The position numbers and the translations under genes are program-made. Below, one piece after another: positions 1 to 6,675 of a stretch of DNA of 7,292 nt; the stretch's first letter is position 1, and the number at the start of each line of letters is the position of its first letter. Under the pieces are notes generated by a model that saw nothing but the letters and a program-made list of their open reading frames with translations, was not told where the DNA came from and searched no databases. Source of the stretch: UBA5336 sp038526245 (GTDB lineage Bacteria; Pseudomonadota; Alphaproteobacteria; Caulobacterales; Hyphomonadaceae). Where the stretch lies: assembly GCA_038526245.1 (NCBI GenBank), contig JBCBGZ010000098.1:1-7292 (forward strand). Reading direction: 5' to 3'.

Positions 1-654
1 GATGAGCGCACCATGCTCGGCGCGGAGCAGGAAGCCTGGCTGGCAGAGGGCCTGGAAGACAGTGTGGACGCCGGAACGCAGTGGCAGGTGCTCGCAAACC
101 AGGTCGTGATGGCCCGGGTCGTGCCGCCCCGGTTCAACGAAACCCTGACGCCTGAACAGATCGCAGCGATTGATAATCCCTTTGTCCAGGGTCTTGTCGG
201 CTTCTCCCAACTGGGCATGCCTTTCAACCTGGACGCCTGGGACGGTTTCCCCGCGGCTCGCGCCCGGCTTTACGATGCGGCCAAGGCCAGCGGTGCGCGC
301 CTTGTCACCCTGACCGGCGACACCCACACCGCTTGGGCCAATACGCTGGTCGATGTCGACGGTGAACAGCGCGGCGTGGAGTTTGGATGCACGTCGATCA
401 CGTCGCCAGGTCTCGGCACCTATTTCGAAGGCGTGGACAATTTGGGCGCCATGTTTGAGGACCAGAACCCGGAGGTCGATCACTATGACCCGAACGGAAA
501 CGGCTTTACACTGGTCACCCTGACGGCAGACGGTGTGCGCGCAGATTATGTGAAGGTCTCTACCGTCACCGACAACACCTATACGGCAGAAACCTCTGCA
601 CGGTATGCCACCCGCAAATCCGGAACCGGGATGACGCGCCTGCAAAAGGTCTAG
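1..654 (+). CDS. PhoD-family alkaline phosphatase, 3' part (5' end outside window)
   Basis: The reading frame is open from base 1 and ends at TAG 652-654, leaving 217 residues. An ATG at 13 is internal: the codons before it (D-E-R-T) already belong to the family motif RTMLGAEQEAWL. Other PhoD landmarks seen are LANQVVMARV (about residues 31-40) and LTGDTHTAWAN (about 104-114), where the Asp and His of GDTH are expected metal ligands of the calcineurin-like phosphoesterase fold. PhoD enzymes are exported, usually Tat-dependent, metal-dependent phosphomonoesterases/phosphodiesterases that release phosphate from organic esters. Any signal peptide would lie upstream and cannot be checked. The C-terminus ends soon after a beta-rich TLTADGVRADYVKVS stretch, as is usual for the family. 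A terminator follows 26 bases after the stop. The family call is firm; the exact substrate is not known. Confidence 0.88.
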   Translation, partial: DERTMLGAEQEAWLAEGLEDSVDAGTQWQVLANQVVMARVVPPRFNETLTPEQIAAIDNPFVQGLVGFSQLGMPFNLDAWDGFPAARARLYDAAKASGARLVTLTGDTHTAWANTLVDVDGEQRGVEFGCTSITSPGLGTYFEGVDNLGAMFEDQNPEVDHYDPNGNGFTLVTLTADGVRADYVKVSTVTDNTYTAETSARYATRKSGTGMTRLQKV

Positions 655-680
655 TAGCGCCGGATCAGTACAAAACAAAA

Positions 681-709
681 GGCCTGGGCGCGACCGCCCG
701 GGCCTTTTT
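681..709 (+). terminator. Rho-independent terminator after the phosphatase gene
   Basis: A 10-bp stem, GGCCTGGGCG (681-690) with CGCCCGGGCC (695-704), contains one G-U pair, closes a CGAC loop and is followed by TTTTT (705-709). The AAAA at 677-680 could also pair with the T run, so the element may work weakly in the other direction. It separates the phosphatase gene from the ahcY transcription unit. Confidence 0.9.
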
Positions 710-784
710 CAATTGTCAGAAGCTGTCCTTAACCCTCTTCCCAGCGGCGCGAGCATCTGCTAGGCCCCCGCCAAGCTGAGAAAT

Positions 785-806
785 CATATAAAGGAACTTT
801 GATATG
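785..806. promoter_or_regulatory. Imperfect 22-bp palindrome over the ahcY RBS and start codon (candidate operator)
   Basis: The left arm CATATAAAG (785-793) faces CTTTGATATG (797-806). Folded symmetrically around 795/796, 8 of 11 position pairs are complementary, including five in a row at the outer ends. It covers the Shine-Dalgarno AAGGA (791-795) and the ATG (804-806), so a bound protein could block expression. From memory, and not checked, CATATAAAG-type palindromes are associated with the ArsR-family repressor SahR of SAM/SAH genes in alphaproteobacteria. Part of the symmetry could be a coincidence of the RBS and start codon. Confidence 0.4.
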
Positions 807-2195
807 GCTGATTATGCCGTTGCGGACATTTCGCTCGCCGAGTTCGGCCGCAAGGAAATCGCGATCGCCGAAACCGAGATGCCAGGCCTGATGGCCGCGC
901 GTGAGGAATTCGGCGCATCCCAGCCGCTCAAAGGCGCGCGCATTGCCGGTTCCCTACACATGACCATCCAGACTGCGGTGCTCATCCAGACGCTGGAAGC
1001 CCTTGGCGCGGAAGTGCGCTGGGCAAGCTGCAACATCTACTCGACCCAGGACCATGCGGCTGCCGCCATTGCCGATGCGGGCACGCCGGTCTTTGCCCAT
1101 AAGGGCGAGACGCTGGAAGAGTATTGGCAGTTTGCTGACCGCATCTTTGAGGGCCCGGATGGCTGGACGCCCAACCTGATCCTGGATGATGGCGGCGATG
1201 CAACGCTCTACCTCGTACTAGGTGAAAAGGCAGAAGCCGACCCATCCCTGCTCGATGACCCCAAAAGCGATGAAGAGATCGAACTGTTCAAGCAGATCAA
1301 GAAGCGCATCGCCGAAACGCCAGGCTGGTTTGCGAAAACCAAGGCCGGCATCCAGGGCGTGTCGGAAGAAACCACCACGGGCGTCCTGCGCCTTTATCAG
1401 ATGGAGAAGAATGGCGAACTGCCCTTCCCGGCCATCAATGTGAATGACAGCGTCACCAAGTCGAAATTCGACAACAAGTATGGCTGTAAGGAAAGCCTTG
1501 TGGACGCCATCCGCCGTGGCACGGACGTGATGATGGCGGGCAAGACAGCTTTCGTTGCGGGCTATGGTGATGTGGGCAAGGGTTCGGCGGCGTCGCTTGC
1601 GGGCTCAGGCGCGCGCGTCGCGGTGTCCGAAGTCGACCCGATCTGCGCGCTGCAAGCCGCCATGGACGGTTTTGAAGTCAAGACGATGGACGAGGCCGCA
1701 CCGCACTTCGACATCTTTGTGACCGCGACCGGCAACAAGGACATTCTGACCGTCGACCATATGCGCGCGATGAAAGACATGGCCATCGTGTGCAATATCG
1801 GCCACTTCGACAATGAGATCCAAGTTGAAGGCTTGCGGAATTTCGAGTGGACGAACATCAAGCCCCAAGTGGACATGATCACATTCCCAGATGGCAAGCG
1901 CATCCTGCTGCTATCTGAGGGTCGACTTGTCAATCTCGGCAACGCGACAGGCCATCCGAGCTTCGTGATGTCTGCCTCCTTCACCAATCAGGTGCTGGCG
2001 CAGATGGAGCTCTGGCAGAATGGTGACCAGTACGAAAACAAGGTCTACACACTGCCCAAGCACCTCGACGAAAAAGTTGCCATGCTGCACCTGGAAAAGC
2101 TCGGCGTGCACCTGACTGAGCTTACAGAAGAGCAGGCAGACTATATCGGCGTTGAAGGCGAAGGTCCGTTCAAGCCGGAGCACTACCGCTACTAA
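804..2195 (+). CDS. ahcY: S-adenosylhomocysteine hydrolase (adenosylhomocysteinase)
   Basis: This cytoplasmic NAD-dependent enzyme splits S-adenosylhomocysteine into homocysteine and adenosine. That removes the product that inhibits methyltransferases and returns homocysteine to the methionine cycle. At 463 residues it is full length for the bacterial form. It carries the roughly 35-residue insert (about 145-180) that is absent from the human enzyme. Substrate-site residues visible by alignment to remembered human sequence are His52 (GSLHMT), Glu189 (SEETTTG), Lys219 and Asp223 (TKSKFDN), and His334 (CNIGHFD). The NAD-binding motif GYGDVGKG is at 253-260. The C-terminus is the canonical PFKPEHYRY, which places Lys and Tyr in the partner subunit's cofactor site. 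The start at 804 is supported by AAGGA at 791-795, eight bases upstream, and by the normal N-terminus. It is the first gene of a probable ahcY-purU-metK unit. A palindrome overlaps its start region. Confidence 0.98.
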   Translation: MADYAVADISLAEFGRKEIAIAETEMPGLMAAREEFGASQPLKGARIAGSLHMTIQTAVLIQTLEALGAEVRWASCNIYSTQDHAAAAIADAGTPVFAHKGETLEEYWQFADRIFEGPDGWTPNLILDDGGDATLYLVLGEKAEADPSLLDDPKSDEEIELFKQIKKRIAETPGWFAKTKAGIQGVSEETTTGVLRLYQMEKNGELPFPAINVNDSVTKSKFDNKYGCKESLVDAIRRGTDVMMAGKTAFVAGYGDVGKGSAASLAGSGARVAVSEVDPICALQAAMDGFEVKTMDEAAPHFDIFVTATGNKDILTVDHMRAMKDMAIVCNIGHFDNEIQVEGLRNFEWTNIKPQVDMITFPDGKRILLLSEGRLVNLGNATGHPSFVMSASFTNQVLAQMELWQNGDQYENKVYTLPKHLDEKVAMLHLEKLGVHLTELTEEQADYIGVEGEGPFKPEHYRY

Positions 2196-2215
2196 AGCGG
2201 GCCTTACTGTAGACT

Positions 2216-3085
2216 ATGGACGACGACGCCCCTTCCCACGTACTCCGCTTCACATGCCGTGACCGGGTTGGCCTGATTGCCGACCTGGCGCGGCTCATGG
2301 CGGAGCATGGCTGGTTCATTGCAGCATCGCGCACTTTTGGAGACGAGACCGAAGGCCGGTTCTTTGCCCGGCTTGTAGTACGTGGGGCTGAGGCCGGCGG
2401 CGATAAAACCGGCTTGGAAGCGGCGCTCGACGCAATGGTTGAAGGCGAACAGGACGGTGCGAGCTGGAGCCTCCATGCCGAAGGCGCCCGGCTCAAGACT
2501 TTGCTGCTGGTCTCCAAATCGGACCATTGCGCGAACATGCTCATCAGCGCCGCGCGGCGCGGGGAAATCCCGATAGAGCCCGTCGCTATCGTCTCTAATC
2601 ATCCCGATTTGGGGCCGGCGCTGGCCCATTTCGGCTTGCCCTACCATCACGTGCCCGTCACGCCGGATACCAAATCAACCGCCGAGGAACGGCTGTTCGA
2701 CCTGAAGGGGCAGACGGGCGCTGACCTCGTCGTGCTCGCCCGCTATATGCAGGTGTTGTCCGATAACGCGTGCAAACGCCTGGCGGGCCAGTGCATCAAC
2801 ATTCACCACTCCTTCCTGCCGAGCTTCAAAGGGGCGCGCCCGTACCACCAGGCCCATGCCCGGGGCGTAAAAGTGATCGGCGCTACGGCCCATTATGTGA
2901 CGGCTGACCTTGATGAAGGCCCGATTATTACGCAGGTCACTGAACCTGTAAGTCATGTCCACGGCCCTGCAGACATGATCCGCATTGGCCGCCACCTTGA
3001 AGCCGCCGCCTTGATGCAGGCTGTGCGCGCCCATGCCGAACAGCGCGTCTTCCTGTCAGGTCGGCGCACCGTCATACTCAACTGA
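2216..3085 (+). CDS. purU: Formyltetrahydrofolate deformylase
   Basis: The enzyme hydrolyses 10-formyl-tetrahydrofolate to formate and tetrahydrofolate in the cytoplasm. It balances the folate one-carbon pool and can supply formate for purine synthesis by PurT. The 289-residue length matches the family. An N-terminal ACT domain spans about residues 7-90 (HVLRFTCRDRVGLIADL), and a formyltransferase-fold catalytic domain runs from about 94 to the end. The expected catalytic residues are present: Asn195 and His197 in INIHHSFLPSFKGA, and Asp233 in TADLDEGPII. The C-terminus RVFLSGRRTVIL is typical. The gene begins 20 bases after ahcY, and no strong Shine-Dalgarno is visible before the ATG, so translation may be coupled to ahcY. 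Its place between ahcY and metK suggests a role in freeing THF for homocysteine remethylation (inference). GART and methionyl-tRNA formyltransferase share the catalytic fold but lack the ACT domain. Confidence 0.95.
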   Translation: MDDDAPSHVLRFTCRDRVGLIADLARLMAEHGWFIAASRTFGDETEGRFFARLVVRGAEAGGDKTGLEAALDAMVEGEQDGASWSLHAEGARLKTLLLVSKSDHCANMLISAARRGEIPIEPVAIVSNHPDLGPALAHFGLPYHHVPVTPDTKSTAEERLFDLKGQTGADLVVLARYMQVLSDNACKRLAGQCINIHHSFLPSFKGARPYHQAHARGVKVIGATAHYVTADLDEGPIITQVTEPVSHVHGPADMIRIGRHLEAAALMQAVRAHAEQRVFLSGRRTVILN

Positions 3086-3116
3086 CCTGACAAAGAGCCC
3101 GCTGGAGACGACCCCC

Positions 3117-4292
3117 ATGAAAACCGACTATGAATTTACCAGCGAGAGTGTGTCTGAGGGCCACCCGGACAAAGTTGCTGACCAAGTCTCAGATGCGATT
3201 GTCGATCTGTTCCTGTCGCGCGATCCCCGCGCCAAGGTCGCCGTCGAGACGATGACCACCACCAATCGCGTCGTGCTGGCTGGCGAGGTGCGCTCGTGCC
3301 CGGGCGCTGAGGTCAGCCATGACGAAATGGTCCAGACGGCCCGCGATGTGGTGAAACGCATTGGCTATGAACAGGACGGCTTCCATTGGGAAACCATGGA
3401 TGTGGCTTGCCATGTCCATGGCCAATCGGCCGAGATTGCCCAGGGCGTGGAAGCCGGCGAAGGGCTCTTCAAGGAAGAAGGCGCGGGCGACCAGGGCATC
3501 ATGTTCGGCTTTGCCACAAATGAAACGCCGGAGTTGATGCCGGCCACACTGGTCTACAGCCACCAGATTCTCCAGCGCATGGCAGCAGAGCGCCATTCGG
3601 GCGCGCGCCCTGAATTTGAGCCCGACGCCAAGAGCCAGGTCACCCTTCAATATGCAGGTGGCAAGCCCGTGGGCGTGAATGCCGTCGTGGTATCGACGCA
3701 GCACAAGGCCGACGTTAGCCAGGATACATTGCGCGAACTGGTGCGCCCCATCGTGGCCAGTGTGCTCCCAGAAGGGTGGTTTCCAGATGAAGACAAGTTC
3801 TTCGTGAACCCAACAGGCAGCTTCATCGTGGGTGGCCCCGACGGCGATGCCGGCTTGACCGGACGCAAGATCATCGTCGACACCTATGGCGGCGCGGCCC
3901 GGCACGGCGGCGGGGCTTTTTCCGGCAAGGACCCATCCAAAGTCGACCGCTCAGCAGCCTATGCCACGCGATACCTGGCCAAAAACGTGGTCGCTGCAGG
4001 CCTTGCCGAGCGCTGCGAAATCCAGGTCTCCTACGCGATTGGCTATCCCGAGCCCCTCTCGATCTATGTCGACACTTTCGGCACCGGCCAGGCCGACGAG
4101 GCCAAGATTGCCGAGGCCCTACGCCAAGTGTTCAGTTTGACACCGGCAGGTATCCGTGACGGACTGGAGCTCGCCCAGCCGATCTATTCGCCCACCGCGG
4201 CCTATGGCCATTTTGGCCGCACACCGGGCGATAACGGCACGTTCAGTTGGGAACGCACGGACCTTGCAGAGAAGCTCAAATCGCTGGTTTGA
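3117..4292 (+). CDS. metK: S-adenosylmethionine synthetase (methionine adenosyltransferase)
   Basis: MetK joins methionine and ATP to form S-adenosylmethionine, the main methyl donor. The product is 391 residues, normal for the bacterial enzyme. Visible signatures are SEGHPDK (13-19, with His16 and Asp18 at the active site), Glu44 (VET), GAGDQGIMFGFA (from 122), Lys172 in DAKSQVTLQYAGG, and the glycine-rich loop GGGAFSGKDPSKVDRS (264-279). The frame is open back to an ATG at 3033, but that would overlap purU and add 28 residues unlike the family. ATG 3117 gives the standard N-terminus (MKTDYEFTSESVSEGHPDK) and has TGGAG at 3103-3107, nine bases upstream. The gap from purU is 31 bases, too short for a SAM-sensing riboswitch or an independent terminator, so co-transcription with ahcY and purU is likely. 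Confidence 0.98.
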   Translation: MKTDYEFTSESVSEGHPDKVADQVSDAIVDLFLSRDPRAKVAVETMTTTNRVVLAGEVRSCPGAEVSHDEMVQTARDVVKRIGYEQDGFHWETMDVACHVHGQSAEIAQGVEAGEGLFKEEGAGDQGIMFGFATNETPELMPATLVYSHQILQRMAAERHSGARPEFEPDAKSQVTLQYAGGKPVGVNAVVVSTQHKADVSQDTLRELVRPIVASVLPEGWFPDEDKFFVNPTGSFIVGGPDGDAGLTGRKIIVDTYGGAARHGGGAFSGKDPSKVDRSAAYATRYLAKNVVAAGLAERCEIQVSYAIGYPEPLSIYVDTFGTGQADEAKIAEALRQVFSLTPAGIRDGLELAQPIYSPTAAYGHFGRTPGDNGTFSWERTDLAEKLKSLV

Positions 4293-4308
4293 GGCTGACG
4301 CCCAGCCG

Positions 4309-4341
4309 CTGTCTTCAGCCGTTGCGGCTGGAGAAAGACAG
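4309..4341. terminator. Hairpin between convergent metK and patatin gene (possible terminator)
   Basis: A perfect inner stem CAGCCG (4316-4321) / CGGCTG (4325-4330) closes a TTG loop. Outer arms CTGTCTT (4309-4315) and AAGACAG (4335-4341) extend it to 13 bp, with a four-base bulge GAGA (4331-4334). It begins 17 bases after the metK stop and includes the patatin stop codon, so it could act on either transcript. Neither strand shows a T run after the stem, so classic Rho-independent termination is doubtful. RNA end protection is an alternative. Confidence 0.4.
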
Positions 4342-5355
4342 AAACTCACCCTGGACATCGATCGAATTGTCCTTGCCCACCGTCGGATAGCACGTCTCCA
4401 GCCACGTATCGGCATAGGTGCGCCCCGTATCGCGAAGCTGTTTCAGGAAACTCCAGCGCGTATCGTACTTGCTCTCGAGTGATAGGTCGCACAGGGCTTG
4501 TCCGCCGCGAATGGCATGCAGATTTATCCGCCGGTACTCCTTGCGCTGGCGATCCGCGAGCCAGTTTTCGTCCAGCAGTTTGCGCACAAAACTGATTGCA
4601 CGCAGTTCGCTCATCAGCGCCGAGTTGAAGCTGATCTCATTCAACCTGTCCTGGATTGCGCCAGCCGATTTCGGTGTGCCCTCGCGCACCAGGGGGTTCA
4701 GCAGCACAAGCAGAATGTCTCCAGGCGCCTTGGAATAGATCAGCGGAAACAGCGCCGGATTGCCCATATAGCCGCCGTCCCAATAGGGCACGCCATCGAT
4801 TTCCACCGCCTTGAAGGTCTGTGGCAGGCAAGCCGACGCCAATGCTGCGTCGATGGAGATGTCTTTCCCGGTGAAGATTTTCACGCGGCCCGTTTCGACA
4901 TTGGTTGCTGCAATATGCAGATCGATCCCGCTTTCGCTGACAGCTTCGAAATTGATCGATTTGTCGAGCGCATCGCGCAGCGGATTGAAGTCAAACGGAT
5001 TGAGATCATAGGGGCTGGCGAAATTCGACAAGACGGTCGCGAAGCTGAAGGGTGTCCAGGCCGTGAACGGGTTCATCGCCTCCATGCCCGTGGGCGGGGA
5101 CGCAACGGCGAGTGACGCGGACCGGCGCGATACTTCGCGCCAAAAAAACTCCAGAGCAGCGCGTGCGCCTTCGGTCCCATTCTCTGCCATGCCCGACGCC
5201 ATTGCGAGCGCGTTCAATGCCCCGGCGGATGTGGCCGTAATGGCCTTGATGTCGAGCAATTCGCATTCCAGAAGGCGGTCGAGCACACCCCAGGTAAACG
5301 CGCCGTGGGCGCCGCCGCCCTGGAGGGCAAGACTGATCGGTTTAAGCTTGGCCAT
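4315..5355 (-). CDS. Patatin-like phospholipase family protein
   Basis: A 346-residue protein of the patatin/RssA-type alpha-beta hydrolase group, whose members hydrolyse lipid acyl esters with a Ser-Asp dyad. The N-terminal glycine-rich oxyanion loop is QGGGAHGAF (12-20). The nucleophile is Ser43 in the elbow ATSAGALNA; the first Gly of GxSxG is Ala here, which I recall as tolerated in some proteobacterial patatin-like subfamilies. The general base is Asp193 in the DGG motif (WDGGYMGNPAL). No signal peptide or membrane span is seen, so it is probably cytoplasmic or membrane-associated. The C-terminal 120 residues are charged and helical, without an identified domain. The start is the ATG complement at 5353-5355, directly before the conserved beta strand ISLALQGGGAHG, with only a weak GGA-type ribosome site. 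The gene converges on metK with a 22-base gap. The natural substrate is unknown. Confidence 0.9.
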   Translation of the reverse strand: MAKLKPISLALQGGGAHGAFTWGVLDRLLECELLDIKAITATSAGALNALAMASGMAENGTEGARAALEFFWREVSRRSASLAVASPPTGMEAMNPFTAWTPFSFATVLSNFASPYDLNPFDFNPLRDALDKSINFEAVSESGIDLHIAATNVETGRVKIFTGKDISIDAALASACLPQTFKAVEIDGVPYWDGGYMGNPALFPLIYSKAPGDILLVLLNPLVREGTPKSAGAIQDRLNEISFNSALMSELRAISFVRKLLDENWLADRQRKEYRRINLHAIRGGQALCDLSLESKYDTRWSFLKQLRDTGRTYADTWLETCYPTVGKDNSIDVQGEFLSFSSRNG

Positions 5356-5681
5356 TCGGTCCAGTTTGCAGCGGGCGTGCCAATCCCAGCCTTTTTGTGC
5401 ACCGCAGCATCTCTATCAGGTTTCAACGCCCGATCAAATCCGCTGATGCATCCAACTGTGGAATGGGGGGTCGCGAAAGCCGCGCGCATGGTGGCGAAGT
5501 CGGCCAAAGTCCAAAGAAACAGGTCGCCGCCGCTCGCAATCGCTTTTGTGTTCAGGAGCGATGCCTGTTTTGGGTCAGAGGTAGCCCTTCCCCGTTTTGG
5601 GGCGAGTTTGAAGTTCTTCCATCACGCCCGGTTTTGGCTACTACTGTTTCTATCTGTCGTGACTTTAGGAGCGGGCTGAGC
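5356..5681. other. Divergent intergenic region, no convincing gene
   Basis: These 326 bases separate the 5' ends of the - strand patatin gene and the + strand membrane-protein gene, so promoters for both should lie here. I could not pick a convincing -35/-10 pair on either strand. Frames that stay open through it give arginine- and serine-rich low-complexity translations without family character. A small inverted repeat CCCC-GTTTT-GGGG (5590-5602) and the Shine-Dalgarno TAGGAG (5666-5671) are the only local elements seen. Confidence 0.5.
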
Positions 5682-6203
5682 ATGCTTGGAGCTGCACAAT
5701 CTACGATGCGCCAAAATTATATTAATGGCGGCCCAGGTGTGTCGATCTCCGGTTTGGCATGGTTGTCCGCTGCTATCGTCACCCACCTTGTTGGGTTTCA
5801 GTGGGGCATGCTCACCCTGTTTATCGGGGGCATGCTGATTGTCCCCATATCCGGCGTGATTGAGAACACCATGAAAGGTGATGTTTCAGCACCCGACAAG
5901 GGTCTGACGCGATTGGCGTTACTCACTTTGCCACTACTATTTGGCGGTTTGTTCCTTGGATATGTGTTGTCTTTCCAAAGTGAGGCACTCTTCTTTGAAA
6001 CGGTGGCTGTTGCCATCGGTCTGCGTTATCTCGTCTTTTCCCATGTATACGGCCTAAAAACGTTCGTTGTTTTAGGTGCGATGCTCGCAGCAACGGGTAT
6101 CACTGCCTATCTCATCCCAATCGAACTCGCTTTGACACCCGCCGTAGTAGGTATCGTGGAGCTTTTGATCGGGGTTTTCCTCATACTCCAAGATCGCAAC
6201 TAG
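5682..6203 (+). CDS. Small six-helix membrane protein, resembles DUF7010 family
   Basis: This 173-residue protein is mostly hydrophobic. Predicted membrane helices lie at about 20-37, 41-58, 77-97, 101-120, 124-143 and 150-168, so it should sit in the inner membrane. The pattern MRQNYINGGPGVSISGLAWL, then LFIGGMLIVP, then an FF...IGLRYLVF..VYGLK segment, matches my recollection of the uncharacterised DUF7010 family; I cannot confirm this by search. The function is unknown. The frame is open back to 5397, but the upstream part reads as non-coding. ATG 5682 has TAGGAG at 5666-5671, ten bases upstream. ATG 5706, directly before the conserved RQNY segment, is an alternative start. GC is about 50% in counted stretches, clearly below ahcY-metK, and AT-ending codons are common, hinting at a different history. 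It converges on the next gene with 19 bases between stops. Confidence 0.75.
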   Translation: MLGAAQSTMRQNYINGGPGVSISGLAWLSAAIVTHLVGFQWGMLTLFIGGMLIVPISGVIENTMKGDVSAPDKGLTRLALLTLPLLFGGLFLGYVLSFQSEALFFETVAVAIGLRYLVFSHVYGLKTFVVLGAMLAATGITAYLIPIELALTPAVVGIVELLIGVFLILQDRN

Positions 6204-6222
6204 AAGCTTCAAGATTTCACGT

Positions 6223-6609
6223 TCATAGGCTTTCCGGCGTTTTGGCCTGTTGAGCTAGCGTCTCCAATGACGCCGGAAGCAGACAGCAGCCGCCTCGTCT
6301 CCTACGGGTCAAGAGGGGACGTAGGAGGATAGCGCGTAAGAGAGCCAAAATGGATCCATCTGCTAGTATTTTTCGAGGATGACGTGGCGCTAAGATCGGC
6401 CAAAGTTCGTCGAACAAAACTCGAAATTCCTGAGCATGAGGCCAGTTTTGAAAACACTCTTTGTGCATTCCCGAGTCTGAGAAACGCCAAAGTTCATGTT
6501 GCATGTCGTGGATGAAGTGAGGAAAACCAACGTAGGGTTTATTGGCATCCAAAACTGTGTCGCAAAGCGTACATCGAGTTATCCCTTCAATAATGATAGC
6601 CATACCCAT
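6223..6609 (-). CDS. Hypothetical small protein with CxxC...HxxC zinc motif
   Basis: A 128-residue ORF of unknown function. Residues 1-87 look real: MGMAIIIEGITRCTLC, then an aromatic stretch (FPHFIHDMQHELWRFSD), then GMHKECFQNWPHAQEF. Cys13, Cys16, His49 and Cys52 form a plausible single zinc site. Similar small CxxC/HxxC proteins occur as accessory-genome hypotheticals, some near toxin systems; this is memory, not a search, and no toxin is visible here. The start ATG (complement of 6607-6609) has AAGG five bases upstream; a second ATG lies two codons in. Residues after about 92 (RPLLTRRRRGGCC and on) are encoded over two inverted repeats and look unlike the rest, so the native protein may have ended near ADGSI (83-87), with the tail acquired by rearrangement or frameshift. 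Local GC is low, 47% at 6361-6420. Confidence 0.6.
   Translation of the reverse strand: MGMAIIIEGITRCTLCDTVLDANKPYVGFPHFIHDMQHELWRFSDSGMHKECFQNWPHAQEFRVLFDELWPILAPRHPRKILADGSILALLRAILLRPLLTRRRRGGCCLLPASLETLAQQAKTPESL
6229..6280. repeat. Inverted repeat with 11-bp arms
   Basis: The left arm GCTTTCCGGCGT (6229-6240) pairs with ACGCCGGAAGC (6270-6280), with one bulged T; the central nine bases (6232-6240 with 6270-6278) match perfectly. The loop is 29 bases. It starts just after the convergent stop codons and lies within the tail of the zinc-motif ORF. There is no T run on either side, so it does not look like a standard terminator. Confidence 0.55.
6299..6327. repeat. Second short inverted repeat, 8-bp arms
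   Basis: CTCCTACG (6299-6306) and CGTAGGAG (6320-6327) are perfect complements around a 13-base spacer; T6298 and G6328 could add a wobble pair. CGTCTCC occurs as a direct repeat at 6260-6266 and 6296-6302, linking this element to the preceding inverted repeat. The function is unknown; it could be a remnant of a mobile-element end or a structured 3' region. Confidence 0.45.
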
Positions 6610-6675
6610 TTTAACCTTATGCCAAGGCGCTTTTTATCCAGATCGGCGATTTTAGCCTCGTGCAATGTTCAGACA

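Noticed and set aside
713..718. TTGTCA as a -35 box for ahcY
   Set aside because: No acceptable -10 at 16-18 bases downstream, and the hexamer lies right behind the upstream terminator.
711..803. SAH, SAM-II or SAM/SAH riboswitch in the ahcY leader
   Set aside because: Remembered cores of these classes (for example GCUAAA near the RBS for SAM-II, or the SAH GAGGAGCGCUGC core) are not present. A covariance-model search could still overrule this.
3033..3116. Upstream extension of metK to an earlier in-frame ATG at 3033
   Set aside because: It overlaps the end of purU, adds 28 residues unlike any MetK N-terminus I know, and ATG 3117 has its own Shine-Dalgarno and the canonical start.
5397..5681. 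N-terminal extension of 95 residues on the six-helix membrane protein
   Set aside because: The extra residues are low-complexity and unlike the conserved core; a ribosome-binding site precedes ATG 5682.
6249..6255. GTTGAGC, which fits the integron attC core GTTRRRY
   Set aside because: No matching RYYYAAC partner at a suitable distance and no integrase; a degenerate 7-mer is expected by chance.
6496..6675. Upstream half of the + strand ORF ending at 6828
   Set aside because: It runs antisense to the zinc-motif gene, and its translation shows no protein-like pattern.
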